DNA of 39,744 nt from Nemertoderma westbladi (taxonomy: Eukaryota; Xenacoelomorpha; Nemertodermatida; Nemertodermatidae), in the NCBI GenBank assembly GCA_032718475.1, contig JAUCBJ010001052.1, forward strand, positions 1 through 39,744, in the 5' to 3' direction. A model generated the notes under the pieces. It was not told where the DNA came from. It was given only the letters and a program-made list of their open reading frames with translations, and searched no databases. Positions 21,928 to 33,117 of the stretch are shown here, in pieces. The position numbers and the translations under genes are program-made. Position 1 is the stretch's first letter, and every line of letters begins with the position of its first letter.

Positions 21928-22176
21928 ACACAGATGCTGCACGAAGACCCCACGCAAATTCAACTTGGAAAATTTCTAAACTTTTGCCAGACTACATACA
22001 TATGTACCAAGTTTGGGTATATTTTATCGAGATTTGGCTGAGTTATTAACGTTTAAAATTGGACACAACAGATCGACAGAACAACAGAGCAACAGAACAA
22101 CAGAACAACAGACACACCGATTGAGTTAGTGGTACCTGTATGCGAAGCTCGCTTACTTTCGTCGCTCGCCCCACAA
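21928..22176. repeat. Dispersed repeat B (pair with 20520-20760)
   Basis: It has the same orientation as copy A and moderate divergence. It ends GCTCGCCCCACAATG, a few bases before the foldback element at 22187. Confidence 0.8.
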
Positions 22177-22186
22177 TGTAACGTTG

Positions 22187-22320
22187 TAATAATAAGTGAA
22201 TTGTTGTGGGGTGAGTGATGCGGTGAATTAAATATAATGTAAATAGGACAATATAAAAATTTTTCGCTATGGAGAGCATTAACATATTGTCCTACAGTAT
22301 TTACATTATATATTTAATGA
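22187..22320. mobile_element. Short foldback relative of the 10.2-10.9 kb element, without tRNA core
   Basis: The left half contains TTGTTGTGGGGTGAGTGA and ATGTAAATAGGACAATAT. The right half contains TTTTTCGCTATGGAGAGCAT and the inverted ATATTGTCCTA...ATTTACATTATATATTTAA. These are the arm sequences of the 10 kb cluster, but the tRNA-like part is deleted. Confidence 0.75.
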
Positions 22321-22774
22321 AACACTATTACAGTAGACGTTGAATTACTTAATTAGTCGTTGTTTGCTCATTGAAGATACGTTGAAATAACGGTATATTG
22401 ATAACTATAAGCCACGTTAAAGCAACAGTGCATGCCGCATACACATTCACAGATTCACACTAGTTAATGCATTTTAAATGCTAACATTGTATCAATCAAC
22501 GTATAATGTTTAACCTTGCTCGCTATGGAATTCTTGTTTAAATGTCATACATTGTATCAACGTATAATATTTATTAATACAAATACAACTATATGCATTG
22601 TCGTTAAATTTCTAACGTTGAAGCAACAGTAACATTTCATACATATTACGGTAGCGAGCAAATGCTACTAAGGAATCTTAAGCAATAAAGGAAAGCGGTC
22701 AGCAGCAGGGAAGCCAATACAAAATTGGCAACCCAAGGAAGCAATAATATAATATTTATCAACTACATAAGCAG
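22321..22774. other. Noncoding stretch, no gene recognised
   Basis: AT-rich sequence with no ORF. It probably lies within the V-ATPase d intron or beyond that gene's 3' exons. Reading the minus strand, I did not find the missing C-terminal exon here. Confidence 0.4.
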
Positions 22775-22912
22775 GACCTTATTGCCCCTGGAACCTTATC
22801 GCCCCTGAAACCTTTATCGCCCCTGAAACCTTATTGCCCTGCAACCTTATCGCCCCTGAAACCTTATTGCCCTGCAACCTTATCGCCCCTGAAACCTTAT
22901 CGCCCCTGGACA
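22775..22912. repeat. Short tandem array, ~18-bp unit, ~8 copies
   Basis: ACCTTATCGCCCCTGAA units, with ATTGCCCTGCA variants, run directly into the 28-bp array. The two arrays share the word ACCTT, so one may have seeded the other. Confidence 0.85.
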
Positions 22913-25900
22913 AAGTGAACCTTGTACTCAACCTGTAACAAAGAGAACCTTGTACTCAACCTGTAACAAATAGAACCTTGTAAACAAACTGTAACAAAGT
23001 GAACCTTGTACTCAACCTGTAACAAAGAGAACCTTGTACTCAACCTGTAACAAAGAGAACCTTGTACTCAACCTGTAACAAAGAGAACCTTGTACTCAAC
23101 CTGTAACAAAGATAACCTTGTACTCAACCTGCAACAAAGAGAACCTTGTACACAAGCTGTAACAAAGTGAACCTTGTACTCAACCTGTAACAAATATAAC
23201 CTTGTAAACAACCTGTAACAAAGTGAACCTTGTACTCAACCTTTAACAAAGAGAACCTTGTACGCAACCTGTAACAAAATAGAACCTTGTACACAACCTG
23301 TAACAAAGAGAACCTTGTACTCAACCTGTAAGAAATATAACCTTGTAAACAACCTGTAACAAAGAGAACCTTGTACTCAACCTGTAACAAAGTGAACCTT
23401 GTACTCAACCTGTAACAAAGAGAACCTTGTACTCAACCTGTAAGAAAGAGAACCTTGTAAACAAACTGTAACAAAGTGAACCTTGTACTCAACCTGTAAC
23501 AAAGAGAACCTTGTACTCAACCTGTAACAAAGAGAACCTTGTACTCAACCAGTAACAAATAGAACCTTGTAAACAACCTGTAACAAAGTGAACCTTGTAC
23601 TCAACCTTTAACAAAGAGAACCTTGTACGCAACCTGTAACAAAATAGAACCTTGTACACAACCTGTAACAAAGAGAACCTTGTACTCAACCTGTAAGAAA
23701 GATAACCTTGTAAACAACCTGTAACAAAGAGAACCTTGTACTCAACCTGTAAGAAAGAGAACCTTGTAAACAAACTGTAACAAAGTGAACCTTGTACTCA
23801 ACCTGTAACAAAGAGAACCTTGTACTCAACCTGTAACAAAGAGAACCTTGTACTCAACCTGTAACAAAGAGAACCTTGTACGCAACCTGTAACAAAATAG
23901 AACCTTGTACACAACCTGTAACAAAGAGAACCTTGTACTCAACCTGTAAGAAAGATAACCTTGTAAACAACCTGTAACAAAGAGAACCTCGTACTCAACC
24001 TGTAAGAAAGAGAACCTTGTAAACAAACTGTAACAAAGTGAACCTTGTACTCAACCTGTAACAAAGAGAACCTTGTACTCAACCTGTAACAAAGTGAACC
24101 TTGTACTCAACCTTTAACAAAGAGAACCTTGTACGCAACCTGTAACAAAATAGAACCTTGTACACAACCTGTAACAAAGAGAACCTTGTACTCAACCTGT
24201 AAGAAAGATAACCTTGTAAACAACCTGTAACAAAGAGAACCTTGTACTCAACCTGTAAGAAAGAGAACCTTGTAAACAAACTGTAACAAAGTGAACCTTG
24301 TACTCAACCTGTAACAAAGAGAACCTTGTACTCAACCTGTAACAAAGAGAACCTTGTACTCAACCTGTAACAAATAGAACCTTGTAAACAACCTGTAACA
24401 AAGTGAACCTTGTACTCAACCTTTAACAAAGTGAACCTTGTACTCAACCTGTAACAAAGTGAACCTTGTACTCAACCTGTAACAAAGAGAACCTTGTACT
24501 CAACCTGTAACAAATAGAACCTTGTAAACAACCTGTAACAAAGAGAACCTTGTACTCAACCTGTAACAAAGTGAACCTTGTACTCAACCTGTAACAAAGA
24601 GAACCTTGTACTCAACCTGTAAGAAAGATAACCTTGTAAACAACCTGTAACAAAAAGAACCTTGTACTCAACCTGTAACAAAGAGAACCTTGTACTCAAC
24701 CTTTAACAAAGAGAACCTTGTACGCAACCTGTAACAAAATAGAACCTTGTACACAACCTGTAACAAAGAGAACCTTGTACTCAACCTGTAAGAAAGATAA
24801 CCTTGTAAACAACCTGTAACAAAGAGAACCTTGTACTCAACCTGTAACAAAGTGAACCTTGTACTCAACCTGTAACAAAGAGAACCTTGTACTCAACCTG
24901 TAAGAAAGATAACCTTGTAAACAAACTGTAACAAAGTGAACCTTGTACTCAACCTGTAACAAAGAGAACCTTGTACTCAACCTGTAACAAAAAGAACCTT
25001 GTACTCAACCTGTAACAAAGAGAACCTTGTACTCAACCTGTAACAAAGTGAACCTTGTACTCAACCTGTAACAAAGAGAACCTTGTACTCAACCTGTAAG
25101 AAAGAGAACCTTGTAAACAAACTGTAACAAATTGAACCTTGTACTCAACCTGTAACAAAGAGAACCTTGTACTCAACCTGTAACAAAGAGAACCTTGTAC
25201 TCAACCTGTAACAAAGAGAACCTTGTACTCAACCTGTAACAAAAAGAACCTTGTACTCAACCTGTAACAAAGAGAACCTTGTACTCAACCTGTAACAAAG
25301 TGAACCTTGTACTCAACCTGTAACAAAGAGAACCTTGTACTCAACCTGTAAGAAAGAGAACCTTGTAAACAAACTGTAACAAATTGAACCTTGTACTCAA
25401 CCTGTAACAAAGAGAACCTTGTACTCAACCTGTAACAAAGAGAACCTTGTACTCAACCTGTAACAAAGAGAACCTTGTACTCAACCTGTAACAAAGATAA
25501 CCTTGTACTCAACCTGCAACAAAGAGAACCTTGTACACAAGCTGTAACAAAGTGAACCTTGTACTCAACCTTTAACAAAGAGAACCTTGTACGCAACCTG
25601 TAACAAAATAGAACCTTGTACACAACCTGTAACAAAGAGAACCTTGTACTCAACCTGTAAGAAAGATAACCTTGTAAACAACCTGTAACAAAGTGAACCT
25701 TGTACTCAACCTGTAACAAAATAGAACCTTGTACACAACCTGTAACAAAGAGAACCTTGTACTCAACCTGTAACAAAGACAACCTTGTACTCAACCTGTA
25801 AGAAAGAGAACCTTGTAAACAACCTGTAACAAAGTGAACCTTGTACTCAACCTGTAACAAAATAGAACCTTGTACACAACCTGTAACAAAGAGAACCTTG

Positions 25901-28510
25901 TACTCAACCTGTAACAAAGAGAACCTTGTACTCAACCTGTAACAAAGAGAAGCTTGTACTCAACCTGTAAGAAAGAGAACCTTGTAAACAACCTGTAACA
26001 AAGTGAACCTTGTACTCAACCTGTAACAAAATAGAACCTTGTACACAACCTGTAACAAAGAGAACCTTGTACTCAACCTGTAACAAAGTGAACCTTGTAT
26101 TCAACCTGTAACAAAATAGAACCTTGTATTCAACCTGTAACAAAATAGAACCTTGTATTCAACCTGTAACAAAATAGAACCTTGTACACAACCTGTAACA
26201 AAGAGAACCTTGTACTCAACCTGCAACAAAGAGAACCTTGTACTCAACCTGTAACAAAGAGAACCTTGTACTCAACCTGTAAGAAAGAGAACCTTGTAAA
26301 CAACCTGTAACAAAGTGAACCTTGTACTCAACCTGTAACAAAATAGAACCTTGTACACAACCTGTAACAAAGAGAACCTTGTACTCAACCTGTAACAAAG
26401 AGAACCTTGTACTCAACCTGTCACAAAGAGAACCTTGTACTCAACCTGCAACAAAGAGAACCTTGTACACAACCTGTAACAAAGAGAACCTTGTACTCAA
26501 CCTGTAACAAAATAGAACCTTGTACACAACCTGTAACAAAGAGAACCTTGTACACAACCTGTAACAAAGTGAACCTTGTACTCAACCTGTAACAAAATAG
26601 AACCTTGTACTCAACCTGCAACAAAGAGAACCTTGTACTCAACCTGCAACAAAGATATCCTTGTACACAAGCTGTAACAAAGTGAACCTTGTACTCAACC
26701 TTTAACAAAGAGAACCTTGTACTCAACCTGTAACAAAATAGAACCTTGTACACAACCTGTAACAAAGAGAACCTTTTACTCAACCTGTAAGAAAGATAAC
26801 CTTGTAAACAACCTGTAACAAAGTGAACCTTGTACTCAACCTGTAACAAAATAGAACCTTGTACACAACCTGTAACAAAGAGAACCTTGTACTCAACCTG
26901 TAACAAAGAGAACCTTGTACTCAACCTGTAAGAAAGAGAACCTTGTAAACAACCTGTAACAAAGTGAACCTTGTACTCAACCTGTAACAAAGAGAACCTT
27001 GTACTCAACCTGTAAGAAAGAGAACCTTGTAAACAACCTGTAACAAAGTGAACCTTGTACTCAACCTGTAACAAAATAGAACCTTGTACACAACCTGTAA
27101 CAAAGAGAACCTTGTACTAAACCTGTAACAAAGTGAACCTTGTACTCAACCTGTAACAAAATAGAACCTTGTACTCAGCCGGTAACAAAATAGAACCTTG
27201 TACACAACCTGTAACAAAGATAACCTTGTACTCAACCTGTAACAAAGAGAACCTTGTACTCAATCTGTAACAAAGAGAACCTTGTATTCAACCTGTAAGA
27301 AAGAGAACCTTGTAAACAACCTGTAACAAAGTGAACCCTGTACTCAACTTGTAACAAAATAGAACCTGTACTCAACCGGTAACAAAGAGAACCTTGTACT
27401 CAACCTGTAACAAAGAGAACCTTGTACTCAACCTGTAAGAAAGAGAACCTTGTAAACAACCTGTAACAAAGAGAACCTTGTACTCAACCTGTAACAAAGA
27501 GAACCTTGTACTCAACCTGTAACAAAGAGAACCTTGTAAACAACCTGTAACAAAGTGAACCTTGTACTCAACCTGTAAAAAAATAGAACCTTGTACACAA
27601 CCTGTAACAAAGAGAACCTTGTACTCAACATGTAACAAAGAGAACCTCGTACTCAACCTGCAACAAAGAGAACCTTGTACACAACCTGTAACAAAGAGAA
27701 CCTTGTACTCAACCTGTAACAAAGAGAACCTCGTACTCAACATGCAACATAGAGAACCTTGTACACAACCTGTAACAAAGAGAACCTTGTACTCAACATG
27801 TAACAAAGAGAACCTCGTACTCAACCTGCAACAAAGAGAACCTTGTACACAACCTGTAACAAAGAGAACCTTGTACTCAACCTGTAACAAAGAGAACCTC
27901 GTACTCAACATGCAACATAGAGAACCTTGTAAACAACCTGTAACAAAGTGAACCTTGTACTCAACCTTTAACAAAATAGAACCTTGTACTCAACCTGTAA
28001 CAAAGAGAACCTTGTACTCAACCTGCAACAAAGAGAACCTTGTACACAACCTGTAACAAAGAGAACCTTGTACTCAACCTGTAACAAAGAGAACCTCGTA
28101 CTCAACATGCAACATAGAGAACCTTGTACACAACCTGTAACAAAGAGAACCTTGTACACAACCTGTAACAAATAGAACCTTGTACACAACCTGTAACAAA
28201 TAGAACCTTGTACACAACCTGTAACAAATAGAACCTTGTACACAACCTGTAACAAATAGAACCTTGTACACAACCTGTAACAAATAGAACCTTGTACTTA
28301 ACCTGTAACAAAGAGAACCTTGTACTCAACATGTAACAAAGAGAACCTTGTACTCAACCTGTAACAAAGAGAACCTTGTACTCAACCTGTAACAAATAGA
28401 ACCTGTACTCAACCGGTAACAAAGAGAACCTTGTACTCAACATGTAACAAAGAGAACCTTGTACTCAACCTGTGTAACAAATAGAACCTTGTGCACATCC
28501 TGTAACAAAG
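22913..28510. repeat. Large minisatellite, 28-bp unit, ~200 copies, with higher-order structure
   Basis: The consensus unit is AACAAAGAGAACCTTGTACT followed by CAACCTGT. Common variants are AACAAAATAG (29 bp), AAGAAAGAT, TGTAAACAA, TGTACGCAA and CAACCTTT. A composite cassette starting with CCTTTAACAAAGAG, then a TACGC unit, then a 29-bp AACAAAATAG unit, recurs near 23241, 23606, 24111, 24701 and 25569. The right end uses a different set (CATGCAACATAG, CCTCGTACTC) and includes about six uniform AACAAATAG units at 28140-28290. Minus-strand ORFs of up to 217 codons are artefacts of a stop-free 84-bp (3-unit) period. The array ends about 125 bp from the V-ATPase splice donor. Confidence 0.97.
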
Positions 28511-28632
28511 AATGTGGGTCGGGTGTCTGTGTGTGTAATGTTAAATGCTGTTTTTGATCTACCCACCGTGCCTTGCAGCCTTTCTTTCTAGTAAAATAAA
28601 TGGGTAAAAAACCATTAAAATGTATTTTAAGT

Positions 28633-28634
28633 AC
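28633..28634 (-). other. 5' splice donor (GT) of the V-ATPase d exon
   Basis: On the minus strand the exon ends CAG and the intron begins GTACTTAAA. The break falls exactly where similarity to subunit d stops (after DYDQ). In the next 66 codons the open frame reads through into unrelated sequence and the minisatellite. The intron phase is 0. Confidence 0.85.
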
Positions 28635-29426
28635 CTGATCGTAATCGACGGCGCGGGCCAGAGCGGCCAGCCCCTCGGGGTGCAGTCGACCGCACCGGGG
28701 GAACAACTTGGCTCGATCGTCCTTGGTCAACTCAGTACCAAACGAGTTGATCGTTATAATGATCGCGCGACGGTCCGCTTCGAACGCGAGAATCTCGCAC
28801 ATAACGTCAGCAGTGATGCCCCCGAGCCCGCTGCAGAACGCGTGGAAATCCTCCAGGTAATTCTTGTACAGCGTATTCCGAATAATCTCGATATTCATTT
28901 CGTCGAGGTCCTGAACGAAGATGCAGTCGAGGAAGAATGCGGCGAGCGGGGTGTCCACAATGATGGTATTGTACAGTTCGGCTGGGGTCGAGATCGCCCC
29001 GATAGCTTCCATCTGCTCGAACTTACCCAACGGATGGCACTTCGGGGCTAATTCCGAGATTGATCGCTGATGGAGGGTGCCAGTAATTAGCAGAACGATG
29101 TTGTCTATCATGTAGCTGTAGGTGATGTAGTCGAGGAAGGTAGATAACGGTTCTACCGAGTGGTTTCGCAGGTGCTGGAATTCGAGGACTAACTTGTTTC
29201 TAAGTTTGTCGTCGATGACGCTGACAGCTAGAGGTCCCGGTTCGTTGGCCAGGAAGGTACCGTAGTCCGTGCTCTGCAGGTGAACTTTCAAATCCTCCAA
29301 AGTCTCGCATTGCACCAGATTTAGATAGTCGTTTTTGGTTAGGATGCCGTTCTTGAATCCGCGAACTAGTCCCTCCAGGTAGCCGTTATCAATGTTGAAA
29401 GTCGGCCCAGACATTCCCGATCCCAT
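28635..29426 (-). CDS. ATP6V0D: V-type proton ATPase V0 subunit d, first coding exon (264 codons)
   Basis: This is the subunit that sits on the c-ring and couples it to the V1 central stalk in the proton pump of endomembranes and plasma membrane. The translation follows the animal d1/d2 family almost end to end. It has [14 protein letters not shown] (residues 10-23), [11 protein letters not shown] (37-47), TYSYMIDN (102-109), LHQRS (118-122), AELYN (149-153), DTPLAAFF (158-165) and [16 protein letters not shown] (173-188). It continues with [14 protein letters not shown] and [12 protein letters not shown]. The chosen ATG (29426) is the first after an in-frame TAA at 29438-29436 and has G at -3 and +4. 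A second ATG at 29414 is possible. The exon ends at a consensus donor. Animal d subunits are about 350 residues, so about 88 C-terminal residues remain on later exons that I could not find in the window. The exon is distinctly GC-richer than its surroundings. No frameshift or stop breaks it. Confidence 0.95.
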
Positions 29427-29920
29427 AACAGATATTTAGCCTTACCGCAGTTGCAGTACCGGTACCGGTAATAAACTTCTGAACTTGTGTTCAGTTCTGT
29501 AGTTGTTAAACGTTACGGGTACCTACTTCCAACTGCTGAACTGTCCAACTTCTACCGGTACTTCGTATTGCTGTATTGGCAGACTGCAGACTGGTACACC
29601 TGTACACTGACTGACTGACTTTTCTGGTTTTAGGGGGAGGTGAGATTGTTGGATTAGGGAGTAGCCAGCAGGTCGATGAGGATACGATTGTGGGGCGAGC
29701 CACGAAGTTGGCGGAGCCTTAGTGAACAGATACTGTCATTGTTAGGGCTGTAGGGGCGTGTCAATAATGGCAAATAGTTGTTGTGGTCGTCGTTACGATA
29801 TGGACATGCTACCATACCGGTAATAACTTTGTCGAATCTAAAGCTGTCGAGTTGAAAATTCGTAGGCATCAATAAAACCAAAAGTTGAGATTTATAGACT
29901 TTCAGACACCATCAATTCAA
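29427..29920. other. Region upstream of the V-ATPase d start
   Basis: This would contain the 5' leader or promoter on the minus strand, but no core promoter motif is clear. ACCGGTACCGGTA lies at about 29458-29470. A fragment of dispersed repeat A/B lies inverted at about 29688-29725 (TTGTGGGGCGAGC). Short ORFs here are not recognisable. Confidence 0.4.
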
Positions 29921-30235
29921 CAGTCTCCCGGTAGAGGGCTACAAGCCTAACCAATAAATGTCCTAACATTTCTTTACCTTTAATCCGCTCGAGCTGAAAC
30001 TTGGAAAATTTGTACCAGACCATTAACTGTGTCATTTAAAGGAGGCTCCTGTGTCTGCAATTCTCTAGTCTGCTGCTAGAGGGCGAAATGTGTCAAAATG
30101 AAATTCGTTATTTATGATCCGTTCAAGCTGAAACTTGTCAGATGTCAGATGTGCTATAACACATCCGGTGTGTTTGTGGGGTTGGCAATTGGTCTACAGT
30201 TCTCCAGTCTGCCGCTAGAGAGCGAAATGTATGCA
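29921..30235. repeat. Degenerate ~140-bp tandem repeat with CTAGAGGGCG motifs
   Basis: Segments containing TCCGYTCRAGCTGAAACTTG and TCT(C)AGTCTGCYGCTAGAGRGCGAAATG recur at about 30060-30090 and 30195-30230. A weaker third copy (CCGGTAGAGGGC) lies at about 29926-29938. Confidence 0.7.
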
Positions 30236-30307
30236 AGTAATAACCTCCCCATATTATATTGGTAGATATACATATGCTATAGACCGTAGACCATCATCCG
30301 GATGTGT

Positions 30308-30415
30308 CTTTGTTGGGTAGGTCATGACCTACTATAGATACGACCCGCCAAGCTGCTGCAAAGCCCCTAAATTTAGTGGGCCAGTTATTTCTCTTAGATA
30401 GAACCCCTGAAACAA
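30308..30415. repeat. Dispersed repeat shared with 13990-14105
   Basis: It has the same orientation and near-identical words (see 13990-14105). Here it is followed by different sequence, so the shared block ends near the CCCTGAAAC word at both loci. Confidence 0.8.
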
Positions 30416-30499
30416 TACGTCTAGCGCGTCGAAAGTACTTGTCCCTAACTAAAATTATATCCTCTTTCAGATGAGACAAATAAAAATTTAATAGCTCCA

Positions 30500-30570
30500 G
30501 TAGTTTACGAGATATGAGGAGTTCCTGGCACCCATACCATATCAGCACTTTTCGGAATTGATAAAATTAC
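30500..30570. repeat. Dispersed repeat, inverted relative to 15265-15335
   Basis: CTCCAGTAGTTTACGAGATAT, GGAGTTCCTGGCA and CGGAATTGATAAAATT match the reverse complement of the 15.3 kb segment. Confidence 0.75.
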
Positions 30571-30609
30571 TTAAAATACATCACTCCTTCAAGACTTTGG
30601 TATAAATAC

Positions 30610-31000
30610 TGTACATAAAATTTCAAGCGGCAAAAAGCAAATTTGGTTGGATAACGATACTTATGAGTGTCATACTCGTGATCAGCGTCCCAGAAAACCC
30701 ATAATCGCATAAAACCAGCTTGATACGGTAATGATTTTTGATTCTCAAATTTGTGCTACATACTGTACTTGTATTTTTCGTGCCGCACATTGACATTGAC
30801 ACGTATCCAAAAAAAGCCGTGATCAACAAGGTAGGATATTTTTCAGTGTCATATTCGTGATCAGCATCCCAAAAAACCATATGTTCATAAAATCAATTTG
30901 ATTTCGTGGTGAGTTTTCGTTATCATATTTCCACTACTCGTTTTTTTGTGCTCCAAGGGCACAAATAACTGACTAATACTGTAACTAATATATAACAACA
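30610..31000. repeat. Dispersed satellite-like repeat, copy 3
   Basis: It is collinear with 14640-15000, including TTTTTCGTGCCGCACATTGAC and CGTGATCAGCATCCCAAAA. It ends in ATATAACAACATGCC with a decayed hairpin. Confidence 0.8.
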
Positions 31001-31509
31001 TGCCTATGTTGTTAAATCGTGACCAAAGAGCCAGAACAACACATACCACAATTTTTCAAAAAAAATTTTTTCACCAAAATTACTCTAATTACAATTACTA
31101 AGATGGCGTTCTACATCTTATGTTAAAATCCTAGACTTGTATGTCAGTCCGTTTAGGAGATATGAAAAACTAAAACAACCTTCACGACATAAAAGTTGAA
31201 AACTGTTAGAGGTAAAACAACACATACCACACTTATTCGAAGCAAAAGAACCCACACCACACAATGCAATGTATGGCAACTCCTGTATATTGTAAACGAA
31301 TCAAAAGAAGCCAAATTTTTCTGGAATATGTATTTAAATTAAGTTGATTAATATGAACTATTCCACACTACCTGACGCGATTTAAGTGGTAATATAGATT
31401 ACCGGTACAGTAATGTCGTTTATAGGATCTGATGATGAGCCTTTACGGCCAAAAAACAAGTCAACGAAAATGATACTTTTGTCATAATCTATTTGATTTT
31501 TAAATAATG
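31001..31509. other. Noncoding stretch
   Basis: The word ACAACACATACCACA recurs (about 31038, 31207), with a weaker version at about 31250. No ORF is recognised. Confidence 0.4.
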
Positions 31510-31939
31510 TTAGTATTGAATCAAATCTAAAGGAACTCTGGGAGTCGGATATTGGCGTCCAAGTACAGTATGCATGTATCGTGGGGGATGCCGTGAGTTG
31601 GGGGCATGATCGTTGGCTGTAGGCATGGTGGGTGGTGCCAGAGGAATAGAAGCGCGGGGAAGCAACACCTTGATTAGGGCAGTAAGGCGCTCATCTGCAT
31701 GGCATGCATCCTCTCGGTGTTGTTCTTCAACAACTCGGCGGTATTCCTCGGTCTCACACCAATGCTGATCATCGGCAACCCATTGGTGATCGGTGAGCGC
31801 AAGGAACAGTTGGTCGTATGACACCCCGTTTGCGTGTGTGGTGCGTCTTGGGCGACACAGTAGCAGACACGTCGGACTGCGACAGCATTCCATCCTGGTC
31901 ATCGGTGGCTGGAAGTGTAGAGTCATGGGAGTGAGCCAT
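31510..31939 (-). pseudogene. Unrecognised ORF, probably one protein broken by a frameshift
   Basis: A 138-codon frame ends at 31510. It contains YDQLFLALTDHQWVADDQHW and an acidic helix EEYRRVVEEQHRED, followed by a Pro-rich tail. A second frame begins at an ATG at 31939-31937 with MAHSHDSTLPATDDQDGMLS and a basic HHTRKRG. It reads more like a natural N-terminus than the ATG of the first frame, and it overlaps that frame around 31820. The simplest reading is one protein with a single-base shift near 31815-31830. The sequence is GC-richer than its flanks. I do not recognise the family. A transposon-encoded or host accessory protein are both possible, as is chance. Confidence 0.35.
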
Positions 31940-33117
31940 GAGAGTCACGTAAGTTTATAATAATCGCAGTGCCATGTGATGATCCAGTGCGGATCGTAAA
32001 CACATTAGACTAAATCCTATGATGGAGCCTAAATTGGCCTTAACTCAGCCAATAACAGACCTCGTCAGACCATCTACAGAATTATTTGAATCCAGTATTC
32101 TCATTGGATGACAAAGGCTCCTTCACAAGGTATTAATATTATGTTGTGAGAGAGCTTTGTTCTTGCTAGGCAGATTGGGCTTGGGGTGGGAACAGAGAAC
32201 AGATACGAATAATCTATATGACAGTATGAACTGATGAATTGAATAGAAAATATGAAAGGTGACGCGTGTGGGCGTGAGTGGGGGAGCTACGATAAGTCTA
32301 CGTCTAGCCTCGGTGAGTCTTTAGCATATATTTTAAAACTATATTCCGGGACATACATGGTATACTGTGTGACATATTTTTTAGTTTGGTAGCCTTCTTA
32401 TGCAGTACAATTGAATACAATACATTCATTGAGTAGTCCCATAAGGGCCCAATTGAAAAGTTTATTGATGAATCAATAATCAATAACCAATCAAAAGTCG
32501 ACCGAAAAGTGAATCCTGGTATTCTTCACATGGGCGTTATAACCTGTACAAATACTAATTCGTTTATTGTTTTGGTTAGATTCAGTGGTTAGATTCAGTA
32601 ACCTGTATTTTTGGTGAAAACCTGGTATTCTTCACATGGCGGAAACTGCAACAAAGTGAAATATAACGGCAGAAAGTCTTGTATTCTTCACATGGGCCCA
32701 TGCGTGACCTTTAAGTTATTGGTAGTGTATTTAATAATCTTATATCGGTGTTAAGGGGGGGGGGGGGGGGGGGGGGGGGTTACACCATTTTGGTTAAAAA
32801 TATGTCGAATTTTTTTTTGGTCTATTATAATGCACGATTAAATGGTGTTTCCTAATCTGAAAACTGTGCAATCTATTATACTGTGCAATACATACATAAA
32901 TATACTATAATCAAGGACTACTCTACTAGAGAAAGTCCTTGACTATAATCTGTGTTGTGAACTGGTCGCTGAAATAATGGGACTACCCGTCCAGTGGCCA
33001 GCTCCACATAGACATCATATTTGTTATAATTTTATGTAATTTGTTAAATTTTTGCAGTCTATGTGTGAGAAATTGTAATATATCTTATCTTATCTTAAGT
33101 ACACTTTCCTCTTATTA
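31940..33117. other. Noncoding stretch with short direct repeats and a poly-G run
   Basis: CTGGTATTCTTCACATGG occurs at about 32515 and 32622, and a close variant (CTTGTATTCTTCACATGG) at about 32680. A partial copy of the 69-bp repeat unit lies at 32563-32615. A run of about 25 G follows TTAA at 32755-32779. Short TATCT repeats lie near 33080-33095. No gene was found. Confidence 0.5.

Noticed and set aside
22913-28510. CRISPR-like array or repeat-protein gene in the 28-bp tract
   Set aside because: There are no unique spacers. The units are contiguous head-to-tail copies in a eukaryotic intron, and the long ORFs come from a stop-free 84-bp period.
28437-28634. C-terminal extension of the V-ATPase d reading frame
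   Set aside because: Similarity to the family stops exactly at a consensus GT donor. The remaining frame translates intron and minisatellite sequence.
28620-29051. 143-codon plus-strand ORF opposite the V-ATPase exon
   Set aside because: Antisense shadow of a conserved exon with no recognisable domain.
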